Origin: Streptomyces sp. Tue 6430
Lineage (GTDB): Bacteria; Actinomycetota; Actinomycetes; Streptomycetales; Streptomycetaceae
DNA length: 64,000 nucleotides
Direction: 5' to 3'
Assembly: GCA_021568835.1 (NCBI GenBank)
Contig: JAKGSH010000001.1
Location: forward strand, 558,001-622,000
The number at the start of each line of letters is the position of its first letter. Position 1 is the stretch's first letter. The position numbers were made by a program, and so were the translations under genes. The notes below the pieces were generated by a model. That model worked only from the letters and a program-made list of their open reading frames with translations, searched no databases and was not told the DNA's origin. Of the stretch, positions 27,655 through 37,061 are shown in pieces.

Positions 27655-28766
27655 TATTGATCAGAAACGCTTTGGGTTCACGCTCGTTGACCGTGCGTGA
27701 GTGATCTGGTGGGAGACGCGCGGAGCTGGTCGCCGGACGCGCAGGAGGCTGTGCGTCTGCTGGCCGTGTCCGCGCTGGTGGAGGGCCGGGACCGGGTAGA
27801 GGTTGCGGCCCTGTTCAGGGTGTCGGTCAGGGCCGTGGACAACTGGTGGGCAAGGTGGCAGGCCGGTGGCCGGGACGCGCTGTTGTCCCGCCCGCGGGGC
27901 CGACGCGCGGGTGAGCATCAGGTTCTGTCCGAGGCCGAGCAGGCCGCTGTCCGTCAGGCCGTCCTCGACCACACCCCCTCCGATCTGGGGCTTTCCGGTC
28001 GGCTGTGGACGCGGGGGCTGATAGGCGAGCTGATCTTCAAGCTGTACCGGGTCCGCTTCACCGGGCCGGGAGTGGGCAAGTACCTCAAGCGGTGGGGGCT
28101 GACGTTCCAGCGGCCGGACAAGCGGGCCATCGAGCAGGATCCGGAGGCGGTCCGGATCTGGCGCGAGGAGACGTGGCCGGCGATCCGGGCCAGAGCGAAG
28201 GCGGAGAACGGGGAGGTGCTCTTCGCCGACCAGGTCGGGATCCGATCGGATCAGGTCACCGGCCGCACCTGGGGCGTCAAAGGCACGACGCCGGTCGTGC
28301 ACCGCACCGGGAACCGGTTCTCCGTGAACGCGATGTCCGCGATCAGCACCAAGGGGCGCATGCACTTCATGGTCTTCACCGAGTCGTTCGACGCGAAGGT
28401 CATGTGCCGGTTCCTGGACCGGCTCGTCGGGCACTTCGACCGCAAGGTCCACCTGGTCGTCGACCGGCACTCGGCCCACCGCTCGAAGACGGTTCGGGCC
28501 TGGCTCACCGACCACAAGGACCAGGTCGAGCTGCACTTCCTGCCGTCGTACTCACCCGAGCTAAACCCGGACGAGCTGGTCAACGCCGACCTCAAACGCA
28601 GCCTGCCCCACACCCACCGGGCCAGGAACCAGGCCGAACTCGCTGCCGAAACCCGGAGGTTCTTCCACCGCCGACAACGCCAACCTCGCATCGTGCGTGG
28701 ATACTTCGGCGGCCGGCACGTCCGCTACGTCACCGACGAGTGAACCCCATAAGTTTCTGATCAATA
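27655..28766. mobile_element. IS630 family insertion sequence
   Basis: Ends TATTGATCAGAAAC (27655-27668) and GTTTCTGATCAATA (28753-28766), with a second matched block GGGTTCAC/GTGAACCC just inside. Flanking TA on both sides is the IS630 target duplication. It sits in the TA of the left inverted repeat of the IS701 element. Confidence 0.88.
27697..28743 (+). CDS. IS630 family transposase
   Basis: 348 residues, intact. Helix-turn-helix near residues 30-60 (VEVAALFRVSVRAVDNWWAR). DDE triad in LFADQVGIRSDQ, HLVVDRHSAHRS and the signature SYSPELNPDELVN, where the last catalytic residue is E. GTG start at 27697 (MSDLVGDARSW). It ends 23 bases before the right inverted repeat. Complete and probably active. 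Confidence 0.93.
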   Translation: MSDLVGDARSWSPDAQEAVRLLAVSALVEGRDRVEVAALFRVSVRAVDNWWARWQAGGRDALLSRPRGRRAGEHQVLSEAEQAAVRQAVLDHTPSDLGLSGRLWTRGLIGELIFKLYRVRFTGPGVGKYLKRWGLTFQRPDKRAIEQDPEAVRIWREETWPAIRARAKAENGEVLFADQVGIRSDQVTGRTWGVKGTTPVVHRTGNRFSVNAMSAISTKGRMHFMVFTESFDAKVMCRFLDRLVGHFDRKVHLVVDRHSAHRSKTVRAWLTDHKDQVELHFLPSYSPELNPDELVNADLKRSLPHTHRARNQAELAAETRRFFHRRQRQPRIVRGYFGGRHVRYVTDE

Positions 28767-28815
28767 GGACTCCGTTAGGTCTGTCTCGCGGTCCTGTTTA
28801 GGGGCATGTTGGGGT

Positions 28816-30182
28816 GTGGATGCATATGAAGTGAACCGTGCTCGGGCGACGTTGGCGTTATTCGTGGCTGATGTGTTCTCGTCGGTGCCGCGCAAGGATC
28901 AGCGGGCGAAGGGCGACTGCTATCTGCGGGGACTGATGCTGGACGGACGGCGGAAGTCGATCCAGTCGATGGCGGAACGGCTGCCCGATGGCAACGAGCA
29001 GAACCTGCAGCAGTTCGTGAACCAGTCGACCTGGGATCCGGTGCCGGTGCGGCGGCGGATCGCGGAGCGGATGGTGCCGAGAATCGGCCCGGATGCCTGG
29101 GCGGTCGATGACGTGTCGTTCCCCAAGGACGGGAAGATGTCGGTGGCGGTCGCGCACCAGTACTGCGGGGCGCTGGGCAAGCAGGCCAACTGCCAGGTCG
29201 CGGTGAGCGTGCACGCGGTCTCCGACACCGCCTCGTGTCCGCTGCAGTGGCGGTTGTTCGTGCCCCAGGAGTGGGCGGACGATGCCGTGCGGCGGCAGAA
29301 GACCGGGATGCCGCAGGAGGTGGGGCACCGGGAGAAGTGGCGCCTGGCCCTGGACATCCTCGACGAGCTGGCCGGATGGGGGCTGGTGCCGCCGGTGGTG
29401 GTGGCCGACGCCGGTTACGGGCAGAACGCCGACTTCCGCGACGGCCTGAACGGCAGGGGCATCGGCTATGTCGTGGCCATCCGTTCGGACGTGAGCGTGC
29501 ACCCGCACGACGTGCGGCCCACCGCCCCGGCGTGGTCCGGAAACGGCCGCAGGCCGCAGCCCCGCTACCGGCACAAGCCGTCCTCGGTGGCCGCGCTGGC
29601 GGCCGGCCACGGGCGGCAGGCGTTCACCGAGGTGACCTGGCGGGAAGGCTCCCGCGGGCCGATGCGCTCGCGCTTTCTGGCGCTGCGGGTGCGGCCGGCC
29701 GGCATCCGCTCCCGCCGCCTGGCCCAGGCCGCCGCCACCGGCCGGGAGGGCTTGTGGGACGGCGTCCTGCCCGAGGTCACGCTGCTTGTCGAATGGCCCG
29801 AAGGCGCCGAAGCACCCACCGACTACTGGCTGTCGAACCTGCCCGCCGCCACCCCGATCACCGAACTGGTCCGCTTCGCCAAGATCCGCTGGCGGATCGA
29901 GCACGACTACCGCGAACTCAAGCACGGCCTCGGCCTGGACCACTTCGAAGGACGTTCCTGGACGGGGTGGCATCACCACGTCACCCTGGTCACCGCCGCC
30001 CACGCATTCCTCACCGAACAGCGCCTGGCCCCAAAAGCCGATACAGCGGACTCACCCTCTACCAGATCCTCGACACCATCCAGGACCTGCTGAACTGCTG
30101 GACCGGCACCTGCACCACCTGCCACCGCCCCCTGCCCAGAACGTCCGCCACCAGCCAGAACCCAAGCGCCAGAACAACTTAA
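28816..30182 (+). CDS. IS701 family transposase, frameshifted near C-terminus
   Basis: About 455 residues. N-terminal FVADVFSSVPRKDQRAKGDC with YLRGLMLDGRRKSIQSMAERL, first Asp in WAVDDVSFPKDGKMSVAVAH, second in VVVADAGYGQNADFRDGL, Glu region KIRWRIEHDYRELKHGLGLD. Near 30036 (CCCC then AAAA run) the frame shifts; the repaired tail is LTLYQILDTIQDLL and WTGTCTTCHRPLP, ending with TAA at 30180. GTG start. Belongs to the interrupted IS701 element. Confidence 0.88.
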
Positions 30183-30196
30183 CGGAGTCCTACTAG

Positions 30197-31855
30197 CCTC
30201 GATCTTGCATGACGGTCCGCCGACGGAGTCGGTGGACCGTTTCGCTTTCGGTGGCTGATGGCGGGCATTCCGACGGCCCGAGTGTCGCCTCGGGTGGGCG
30301 CCGGGTTCCACTGCTCCGGGCTGGGTCCTCTTCTCGTAGGGACAGGCGAATCTGCTGTTCAGCCGGGGCTGGGCAGGAGCGCAAGCCGTTCAAGGGCGCC
30401 GGTGATCTCGCCGGTCCAGGGCCAGTGGCGGGCGAGGCGGAGGATGCGGCGCCGACCGGTGGTGACGAGCTGGCCGGCCGCGGAGAACAGACGAAATCGC
30501 AGCCGGCGGGGCTCGAAGAGGCGGGCCTGGCCGGTCAGGGCGAGCATGGGCATCCAGGCCAGCAGGTCGAGAGCGATCTGGACGATCTCCAGCCAGACCT
30601 TGTTCTGGGCGGTGTGGTGCAGGGGCAGGTTGCGTAGTCCGGTCGCGCGGGCGGCCCGGATGCGGTCCTCGGCCCGGGCCCGCAGGCGGTGGCGGAGCTC
30701 GAGTTCGGCGATCGGCCGGTCAGCGGTGTTGGTGGCGAAGCAGGTGATCCGCATGCCGTCCGCGTCGGTGATCCTCAACTGGGCCCCGGGATGCGGCCGT
30801 TCCTTTCGGACGATCAGTCGCATGCCCGTGGGCCAGCCGTCCAGCAGCCTGCCGGTGAGCTCGGCGACCCAGGCCCCGTCACGGACCTCACCATTGGTCT
30901 CGATGGCCGGCGTCCAGGCCGGGGCGGGGACCTTCAGCACGTGTTCGTGGATCGCTTCGGTGACCGTCATGCCGACCGAGTAGGACAGCCAGCGTCCTCG
31001 CTTCGCGAGCCAGGACACGAAGTCGTGGGTGCCGCCCGCGGAGTCGGCGCGGATCAGGGTCTGACGCCCGCGCCGGTACCTCTTCGGCAGTTGGGCCAGG
31101 GCCAGCTGGGTGGCGGTGATGTGGTCGGTGGCGGTGTTCGAGCCCGCGTTCCCGGGCCTGAGCAGGGCTGCCACCGGCTCTCCGGTGCCGCCGGCCCGTG
31201 GTCGACGAACCCCATCAGCGGGTGGTGGCCCCAGGTCCGCTTCCAGGTCGGGGCCGCGTCCTCCTTGTCGGAGTGCGCGATCACCAGCACCCCGTCGAGA
31301 TCGACGGTCACCGTCCCGTCGGCATCGGGCGCTTCCCGGTCGGCCAACCGCCAGACTCGTTCGCGTGCTTCGGCCCGCGCGGCCCGGATGGCCTGCAGAG
31401 CTCGGTCGCCGGAGGCGGCGAGGGTGTCGATCAGGCGGGAGACCGTCGGGTCGGAGGCGACAGGCCCGAACACGGCCGGCTCGGCCCGCAGCATGCCGAC
31501 ATCGGCGAGGCAGTCTCCGCCCAGCGCCACCGCCAGGGCCACGTCCAGCAGGATCTTCCCCGGATCGTGCACCGCCCGCGGCTTCCGCCACGGCGTCAGC
31601 GCCGCGGATATCGCGGTGTCCAAGCCGGCCTTGCGGACGGTCTCGACCAGCAGCACGCTCCCGGCCTGCGAGACCACCGCCCGGCCGCCGCCCTCGGTAC
31701 GGACAGACGGGTAGGACCCGATACGCTTCTTCACCTGGAGAGTGCTTCTTTCCCTACGGCGACATGACCCTAGACAAGTCACATCGTTGCAGGTCAGGAG
31801 CACTCTCCGCTTATTTGATCAAGCCTCGGACGCCCCACCTCGTGAAAGCGCGAGG
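30197..31855. mobile_element. IS1380 family insertion sequence, copy 1
   Basis: Imperfect terminal repeats CCTCGATCTTGCATGACGG (left) and CCTCGCGCTTTCACGAGG (right, reverse strand). Flanked by CTAG on both sides (30193-30196 and 31856-31859), read as the 4-base target duplication. The left CTAG is shared with the right end of the IS701 element. Confidence 0.82.
30359..31734 (-). CDS. IS1380 family transposase, frameshifted
   Basis: About 459 residues after repair. Start VKKRIGSYPSVRTEGGG (GTG, 31734), then KILLDVALAVALGGDCLADV, VTVDLDGVLVIAHSDKEDA (first Asp), LIRADSAGGTHDFVSWL (second Asp), and MRLIVRKERPHPGAQLRI. The tail is LLAWMPMLALTGQARLFEPRR. One base lost near 31185 in a G/C run joins two frames. 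30197-30358 between its stop and the element end is non-coding. Confidence 0.88.
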
Positions 31856-31932
31856 CTAGTACTCCAGCAGCGGTTCGCTGTCCGGCCTGGTCAGAAGCAT
31901 CGTCGGGAGTGTAGTGGGCTGATGGCGTGTCA

Positions 31933-31958
31933 GGGGCGGTCTTGCCGGACCGCCCCTC
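31933..31958. terminator. Hairpin in the mosaic element end
   Basis: AGGGGCGGTC / GACCGCCCCT with a 6-base loop. It lies between the CTAG at 31856 and the mosaic transposase stop, within 170 bases that hold no gene. Possible transcription block protecting the element. Confidence 0.6.
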
Positions 31959-32032
31959 CAACGAGTGGCATCGTCGCCGGTAGTGGCAGTGTCTGGCGAC
32001 GGCCTGACGCCTGCGCCGCCACCGTGACCAGC

Positions 32033-33631
32033 TCATTGCGTGGATGCGAAGCGGCGGGCGGGGTCGGTGCGCGAGGCCAGTTGCCAGCAGCCGGCGGACT
32101 TCCGCCACGGTGAGCGGAACCAGGATGGAACCGTTTCTGCAGCCCCCTTTGTCGCCGCCTGCGCCGCCGTGACCGCGAGAAAGGCGTGCGCCAGCATGGC
32201 CAAGGTGATGTGCCGCGTCCAGCCGACGTAACGGCGGACCTCGTACTGATCCAGGCCGCACTCGTTCTTCGCGGCCTGGAAGCACTCCTCGATCGCCCAC
32301 CGGCGCCCAGCCACGCTCACGAGCCGGTCGACGCCGGTGCCCACCGGGGCATAACCGAGGTAGTAGGCGATCTCATCGGGTCTGCTGATACTGCGCCGGG
32401 CCAGTGCCCAGCGGTGATGGGTGGGCCGCTCGCCGTCGAAGTCCTCGATCACCGGGAGCTGGACGGCAGCCCAGTGATAGACACGCGGGCCCTTGGCACC
32501 GTCGCCGCACGAGCGCTTCTCCCACGCCTCGTCCAGCGTGGTGCCGGCCGGGCAGCAGGCGATGCAGTAGGAGATCTCCTCGGGTCTGCTGACGCTGCGG
32601 CGGGCGAGAACCCAGTGCCGGCGGTCGGCGCGGTGCCAGGGCCGCACCTCGACGCGGGCCCAGTCGTAGATCCGTCGGCCGTGGGCCCCCTCGCCGCAGG
32701 ATCGGCGCTTCCACTTCTGCCGGGGCAGGCCGGGGAACAGATCGTGGACGGGGTGGTCGATCGCGAAGCGGGTGACGACGGTGTCGTGCCGGGTGGTGGC
32801 CATGACGTGGAAGACGTCGGCCTGCTCGAGCTCGAACCGCCAGCCCTTGCTGTAGCCGTAGGCGGCATCCGCCGTCACCCACCGGAACGGGATCTTGTCC
32901 GCGATCGCCTTGCGGACCATCGCCTTGGCCATCGCCACCTTCGTGGCGAAGACGATGCTGTCATCGATGCCGGCCCGCCGGCAGCGTTCCCGGTCGTCCG
33001 TCCACGAGGTGAGCAGATACAGACGGCGGTCGATCAGCGTGCGTCCGCGGCCGGTGGCATAGGCGAGGAACACCCCGATCTGACAGTTCTCCGTGCGGCC
33101 CGCAGTCCCGGAGTACTGCCGCTGAACGCCGGCCGAACGAACCCCCTTCTTCAAAAATCCGGTGTCGTCGACGACCAGGACGGCGCCCGGGTCGCCGAGG
33201 TGCTCGACGACGTAGTCCCGCACATCGCAGAGGACCTCATCGGCGTCCCACTGGACGTTCACTCCGTGCCGGCGGTGCTTGGCCGAGTGGTCGGCCCGGC
33301 TGTCGCCGACGCGGTCGCACTCGGCGAGGGTCCCGTCCAGCGGGACGAACTCCGGATCGTGCTCGCGCAGCGTCTTGAGCAGGACCGGGGCGCGGTCGGC
33401 GAGCAGGCCGGTGACGGCGGTGACGTACGCGTGGGCGGTGCCGACGGATATCCCGAAGCCGGCCGCGATCCGGGTGAGGGTGTCGTGGCGGCGCAGGTGC
33501 ACCAGAGCGATGAGCGCCCGCTGCTGCGGCGGGAGTTTGCACCTGCGGTCACCCTCACGGGTGACGATGAGCATCGTGACCCACTCGACCAGGGCATGCG
33601 GGAGGTCGAGTGCGGCAGGATGGGGAACCAA
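32033..33631 (-). CDS. Mosaic transposase: IS5-type N-terminus fused to IS701-type body
   Basis: 532 residues in one open frame. Residues 1-125 are an IS5-family N-terminus ([48 protein letters not shown]). From [14 protein letters not shown] on it is IS701 type ([39 protein letters not shown]). A segment of about 65 residues then appears twice: [20 protein letters not shown] to [21 protein letters not shown], and [20 protein letters not shown] to [20 protein letters not shown]. The copies differ as members of two IS701 subgroups would. TTG start at 33631 follows AGGAG. Unlikely to be a working transposase. Confidence 0.8.
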   Translation of the reverse strand: MVPHPAALDLPHALVEWVTMLIVTREGDRRCKLPPQQRALIALVHLRRHDTLTRIAAGFGISVGTAHAYVTAVTGLLADRAPVLLKTLREHDPEFVPLDGTLAECDRVGDSRADHSAKHRRHGVNVQWDADEVLCDVRDYVVEHLGDPGAVLVVDDTGFLKKGVRSAGVQRQYSGTAGRTENCQIGVFLAYATGRGRTLIDRRLYLLTSWTDDRERCRRAGIDDSIVFATKVAMAKAMVRKAIADKIPFRWVTADAAYGYSKGWRFELEQADVFHVMATTRHDTVVTRFAIDHPVHDLFPGLPRQKWKRRSCGEGAHGRRIYDWARVEVRPWHRADRRHWVLARRSVSRPEEISYCIACCPAGTTLDEAWEKRSCGDGAKGPRVYHWAAVQLPVIEDFDGERPTHHRWALARRSISRPDEIAYYLGYAPVGTGVDRLVSVAGRRWAIEECFQAAKNECGLDQYEVRRYVGWTRHITLAMLAHAFLAVTAAQAATKGAAETVPSWFRSPWRKSAGCWQLASRTDPARRFASTQ

Positions 33632-33756
33632 CAGGGCTCCTGTGCCGATGGGTTGAGACTTCGAACACCTCCACCAACGGCACGGGAACCTTGTGCGTTG
33701 CGGCCCTCACCTCGGCCTGACCGGCGTCACCCGATCAGTGGCCACGCTGAAAACGC

Positions 33757-34074
33757 TCAGTGGCCCAACGTCTGCAAGACCGCGCGCACCGCGTCCACCA
33801 CCGGGACGCCGACGCCGCCGACCACGCTGGCGACCCCCGCGATGCTTGTCAAAGCCAAGCGCACCCGTCCCGGATCCGCGTTGCCGTCGGCGACCACAGT
33901 CTGCATACCCGCGTCTACGATGGGAAGTTCGTGTTCGCTCAGGTGCGGGCGTAGCAGGAGAACCGCCGCTTGCAGGCGGCTCACGGCTTCCTCCGCCGAA
34001 TGATGGTGCACGACGCCCGTGTTGTGGTCGCCGTACTGGGTCACGTTGTCGCCTATGTGAAATCCGTCGGTCAT
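33757..34074 (-). CDS. Small protein with N-terminal GDNVTQYGDHNTG motif
   Basis: 105 residues. The first 20 are MTDGFHIGDNVTQYGDHNTG; the rest is a helical segment (EEAVSRLQAAVLLLRPHLSE) and a hydrophobic C-terminus (ASVVGGVGVPVVDAVRAVLQ). The motif IGDxVTQYGxHNTG recurs at the C-terminus of the upstream DUF6232 protein. The ATG overlaps that gene's stop (ATGA), so they are one operon. Function unknown. Possible signalling partner recruited through the shared motif. Confidence 0.7.
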   Translation of the reverse strand: MTDGFHIGDNVTQYGDHNTGVVHHHSAEEAVSRLQAAVLLLRPHLSEHELPIVDAGMQTVVADGNADPGRVRLALTSIAGVASVVGGVGVPVVDAVRAVLQTLGH

Positions 34075-34574
34075 GCGCCCGCCTTCCCCGTGTTGTGGTT
34101 CCCGTACTGCGTGATGCGATCCCCGACATGCAGCTTCGCTATGTGGATCGCGAACTCGGCGTTAGGGTTGCTGATCGCATCCATGATCATGTGCACGAGG
34201 CGCTGGACCTCGGCATTCGACCAGCTCACCAGCGCGGTGTGCGGTGCACCGGCGGTCTCGATGATCAGGGCGTAGAAAGTTTTCTGTACGAGTACCCGCA
34301 CCATCCTGACGAGAGCAACAGTCGCGATCAGACCGAACAGAGCAAGAGCGAAAGTCCGAAGCGTCGATGCACTCAGCGCACCCAGAATCCAGGACCAGAA
34401 TGCTGCGAACAGGCCGAGTGCAACCATGCGCTTGAGGAACTGCGCTACCGCCCCGGCGCGGTCGGCTGTGTACATCACCGCAGATGCCCTGGCGATATTC
34501 TGCAGGGGGTACGCCTCCATGCCTATCCATAACACCCTTCTTTTGACTGCAACTTCCACCGTTTCGCTTTTCAA
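34071..34574 (-). CDS. DUF6232-type membrane protein with C-terminal GDRITQYGNHNTG motif
   Basis: 167 residues. N-terminal KRRVLWIGMEAYPLQNIARA strand region, two hydrophobic helices around residues 55-100 (ALGLFAAFWSWILGAL and FALALFGLIATVALVRMV), then a cytosolic part YALIIETAGAPHTALVSWSN and MIMDAISNPNAEFAIHIAKL. It ends HVGDRITQYGNHNTGKAGA. This layout matches actinomycete DUF6232 proteins. TTG at 34574 was chosen because GGGGGA precedes it; the longer upstream frame is unconvincing. Codon use is AT-richer than neighbours, suggesting transfer. Function unknown. Confidence 0.7.
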   Translation of the reverse strand: MKSETVEVAVKRRVLWIGMEAYPLQNIARASAVMYTADRAGAVAQFLKRMVALGLFAAFWSWILGALSASTLRTFALALFGLIATVALVRMVRVLVQKTFYALIIETAGAPHTALVSWSNAEVQRLVHMIMDAISNPNAEFAIHIAKLHVGDRITQYGNHNTGKAGA

Positions 34575-34716
34575 CGTTCGTCCCCCGAAGTGATTGCCGA
34601 GTGTTCCGGAACGGACCAGCTTCCCCCCACGGGCGATCCACCACAAGTGGTTCGTCAGCCGTGGCAGGGGCTTAGCCTAAAAGTTGTCCCGCAAGTGGGT
34701 TCCGCGGTCGGGGGCT

Positions 34717-35100
34717 TCAGAGGAAGGCCAGCGGGACGTCCTTCTCGATGCAGAGCCGCAGGACGCCCGCCAGCTGGCGAGCGTCCTCGATGTGCTGCTG
34801 GAGGAGTTGGCCGTCGCCCTCTCGTGCCCACTGGTCGGTGATGGCCTCCAGCCGGACCAGGATCGACGCGCACTCGGCAGGCGAGAGGTCGTCACCACCG
34901 GCATCCGGGTGATCGAGGAGTGGCTCCAGGGCGGTGGACACTTCACTCCACGGGCGCTCGCCGCCGAAGCCTCGCATCTCGGAGAGGACGAACCCCTCGG
35001 CCTCGGCCAGCCGCCGCCGGAACGCGGCAAAGCCGCTGTAGGTCCAGGAAGCATCCAGACTGTTGTTGTCTCCGTCGTCCGGGAAAAGAACCAGCCCCAT
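34717..35100 (-). CDS. Hypothetical protein, possible IS cargo
   Basis: 127 residues beginning MGLVLFPDDGDNNSLDASW, with an aromatic YSGFAAFRRRLAEAEGF and an acidic FGGERPWSEVSTALEPLLDH. A helical C-terminus (ECASILVRLEAITDQWAREG, DGQLLQQHIEDARQLAGVLR) follows. GGGAAGG precedes the ATG. I do not recognise the family; acidic, cytosolic, resembling small immunity-type proteins in composition only. It lies between an IS5-like end sequence at about 34682 and the IS5 transposase at 35173. Confidence 0.6.
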   Translation of the reverse strand: MGLVLFPDDGDNNSLDASWTYSGFAAFRRRLAEAEGFVLSEMRGFGGERPWSEVSTALEPLLDHPDAGGDDLSPAECASILVRLEAITDQWAREGDGQLLQQHIEDARQLAGVLRLCIEKDVPLAFL

Positions 35101-35149
35101 GTGCCTTCCCTGCTTGCCGAGCACACAGGATCGAGGGCACGGGGTAGCG

Positions 35150-36004
35150 CCTGCAACTGGGATGATCTTGGTGTGGCTGGTGTGATCACGGCGTCGGAGC
35201 CGTCTTGGATAGCCCCGTTCACCGGGCTGAGCCCGCGACAGTTCGGCAAGCTGGTGACCGTGCTGCGACGCGAGGGTGCAGATGCAGTCCGCAAAGGCCG
35301 GCCGTGGAGCCTTCCGCTGGAGGACCGGGCATTGCTGGTTGCCGCGTACTGGCGCACGAACCTCGCCATGCGGCAGCTCGCCCCGCTGTTCGGGGTGTCG
35401 AAGTCCGCGGCGGACCGCATCATCGACCACCTCGGGCCCATGCTCGCGCTCCAGCCCCGCAAGCGGTTCGCCAAGGACACCGTGCTCATCGTGGACGGGA
35501 CCCTGGTGCCCACCCGCGACCACACTATCGCCGAGCAGTCGAAGAACTACCGGTACTCCACCAACCACCAGGTCGTCATCGACGCCGACACCCGGCTTGT
35601 CGTTGTGATCGGCCGCCCGCTGCCCGGCAACCGCAACGACTGCAAAGCGTGGGAGGAGTCCGGCGCCAAGGCCGCCGTCGGCAAGACCATCACGATCGCC
35701 GACGGCGGCTATCCCGGCACCGGACTCGTCATGCCCCACCGCCGACGCAAGGGCGAAGAGCTGCCCGACTGGAAGGAAGTGCACAACAAGTCCCACAAGC
35801 AGGTTCGCGCCCGCGTCGAGCACGTCTTCGCCCGGATGAAGACCTGGAAGATCCTCCGCGACTGCCGCCTCAAAGGCGACGGTGTCCACCATGCCATGCT
35901 CGGCATCGCCCGGATGCACAACCTCGCCCTCGCCGGATAGGTCAGCGGGTCGCACAGTGAACGGCCACGCCCGCACCGATTCAAAGATCATTTACGGGAC
36001 AGCC
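35150..36004. mobile_element. IS5 family element (boundaries approximate)
   Basis: The right end reads GATCATTTACGGGACAGCC up to 36004. The left end is unclear: TGCAACTGGGATGATCTTGG lies just before the transposase at 35154, but a better partner for the right end, TTGTCCCGCAAGTGGG, is at 34682. The left boundary is therefore between these. Confidence 0.6.
35173..35940 (+). CDS. IS5 family transposase (DDE_Tnp_4 type)
   Basis: About 255 residues, intact. GTG start at 35173 (VAGVITASEPSWIAPF). HTH MRQLAPLFGVSKSAADRIID, first Asp LIVDGTLVPTRDH, second ITIADGGYPGTGLVMPHRR, Glu RVEHVFARMKTWKILRD. An open frame extends further upstream but without family similarity. Complete and potentially active. 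Confidence 0.9.
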   Translation: MAGVITASEPSWIAPFTGLSPRQFGKLVTVLRREGADAVRKGRPWSLPLEDRALLVAAYWRTNLAMRQLAPLFGVSKSAADRIIDHLGPMLALQPRKRFAKDTVLIVDGTLVPTRDHTIAEQSKNYRYSTNHQVVIDADTRLVVVIGRPLPGNRNDCKAWEESGAKAAVGKTITIADGGYPGTGLVMPHRRRKGEELPDWKEVHNKSHKQVRARVEHVFARMKTWKILRDCRLKGDGVHHAMLGIARMHNLALAG

Positions 36005-36008
36005 CTTA

Positions 36009-37057
36009 CGAGCTCGTGCACGGTAAGCGGTGAGGCGTCGAGAATCGCGGCGGGGCTGGGCGTTCACCTCGGTCGTGTCGAGGCCAGGTCTGCGTTCTGT
36101 TGGTGGGACAGCAGGCCGGCGATGGCCTGGACGGTGTCGCTGATGTGCTCGCGGCGGCCGAGGTGGCGAGCCAGCGCCCGCCAGTTCTTCAGGTGGGCGA
36201 TGCCGTGTTCGACTCGGATCCGCCTCGAGGAGTGCGCCTTGCGCTGGCGCTCGTGCATCTCCTCGTACCAGTCGGGTGCGTTCTTCTTGAACTTGCGGTG
36301 CGGTGGTGTGATCACCCGGCCGCCGGTCTGGGCGCCCAGCCCCTGATAGCCAGCGTCGGCGAGGATCTCGACCGCGGGTCCGTCGACCAGGAGCTTGACC
36401 AGCCCCAGCTGGCGGGCGTGGGTGATGTCCGCGCAGCTGCCGGGCTCGGTGGGACTGCAGAAGAGCACGCGGCCTTCCCTGTCCGTGACGACCATGGTCT
36501 TGACCGCGTTCTGCTTGTTCTTGCCGGAGACGAACCGGTCCCGGTCCTTGCGCCCGGCGGCCGGCCGACGGACCCGGATCTCGGTGCCGTCGATGATCCC
36601 GGTCTTCCCGCTGGAGCCGAGGTGATCGATGACCTCGGCCAGCGTCCGCAGCCGCACCCCCGAGCTCACCGTGCAGCCTCGCTCGGCGAGCAGCGGTCGC
36701 ACCTCGCCGATGGCGCGGGTGATGGTGGAGCGGTCCACCCCGAACCAGCAGGCCAGCACGTCGTGCGTGACTGCGTGACGGAGGTGCACGAGGGTGGCCA
36801 GGAGCCGGTCGACGAAGACCAGCCGGTGCTTCGCGCCGGCGCCGATCGCGCGCTTCCGCTGCCGGGACATCAGCTTGGTCTGGTGCCGTTCATGCCACAA
36901 CGGGCCCAGCTCGGCCACGAGTTCAGCGATCACATCGGCCGACAGGCCCGTGATCCTCCGGTCACTGATGATCGCTGCACGAGACACGTTCCCCACCACA
37001 CGACCATGATCAACGATCAGAAGCTCGACGCCTCACCGCTTACCGTGCACGAGCTCG
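36009..37057. mobile_element. IS5 family element with long perfect inverted repeats
   Basis: The terminal repeat starts CGAGCTCGTGCACGGTAAGC and is perfect for more than 30 bases (36009-36042 against 37024-37057). It is flanked by TTA on both sides (36006-36008 and 37058-37060), a TNA 3-base duplication typical of the IS112-like IS5 subgroup. Carries one transposase. Confidence 0.92.
36064..36999 (-). CDS. IS5 family transposase (IS112-like)
   Basis: 311 residues, intact. HTH DVLACWFGVDRSTITRAIGE, DDE positions GIIDGTEIRVRRP, EILADAGYQGLGAQTGG and RIRVEHGIAHLKNWRALARH. Zinc-free DDE_Tnp_4 layout. Both long inverted repeats are complete, so this copy is probably recent and active. Confidence 0.92.
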   Translation of the reverse strand: MVGNVSRAAIISDRRITGLSADVIAELVAELGPLWHERHQTKLMSRQRKRAIGAGAKHRLVFVDRLLATLVHLRHAVTHDVLACWFGVDRSTITRAIGEVRPLLAERGCTVSSGVRLRTLAEVIDHLGSSGKTGIIDGTEIRVRRPAAGRKDRDRFVSGKNKQNAVKTMVVTDREGRVLFCSPTEPGSCADITHARQLGLVKLLVDGPAVEILADAGYQGLGAQTGGRVITPPHRKFKKNAPDWYEEMHERQRKAHSSRRIRVEHGIAHLKNWRALARHLGRREHISDTVQAIAGLLSHQQNADLASTRPR

Positions 37058-37061
37058 TTAG

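Larger units (their letters stand above)
27651..30196. mobile_element. IS701 family element, interrupted by IS630
   Basis: Removing the IS630 insert reconstructs ends CTAGTAGGACTCCGTTA and TAACGGAGTCCTACTAG, a perfect inverted repeat flanked by (or including) CTAG. CTAG is read as the 4-base target duplication (27651-27654 and 30193-30196). The transposase runs rightward from 28816. Confidence 0.8.
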
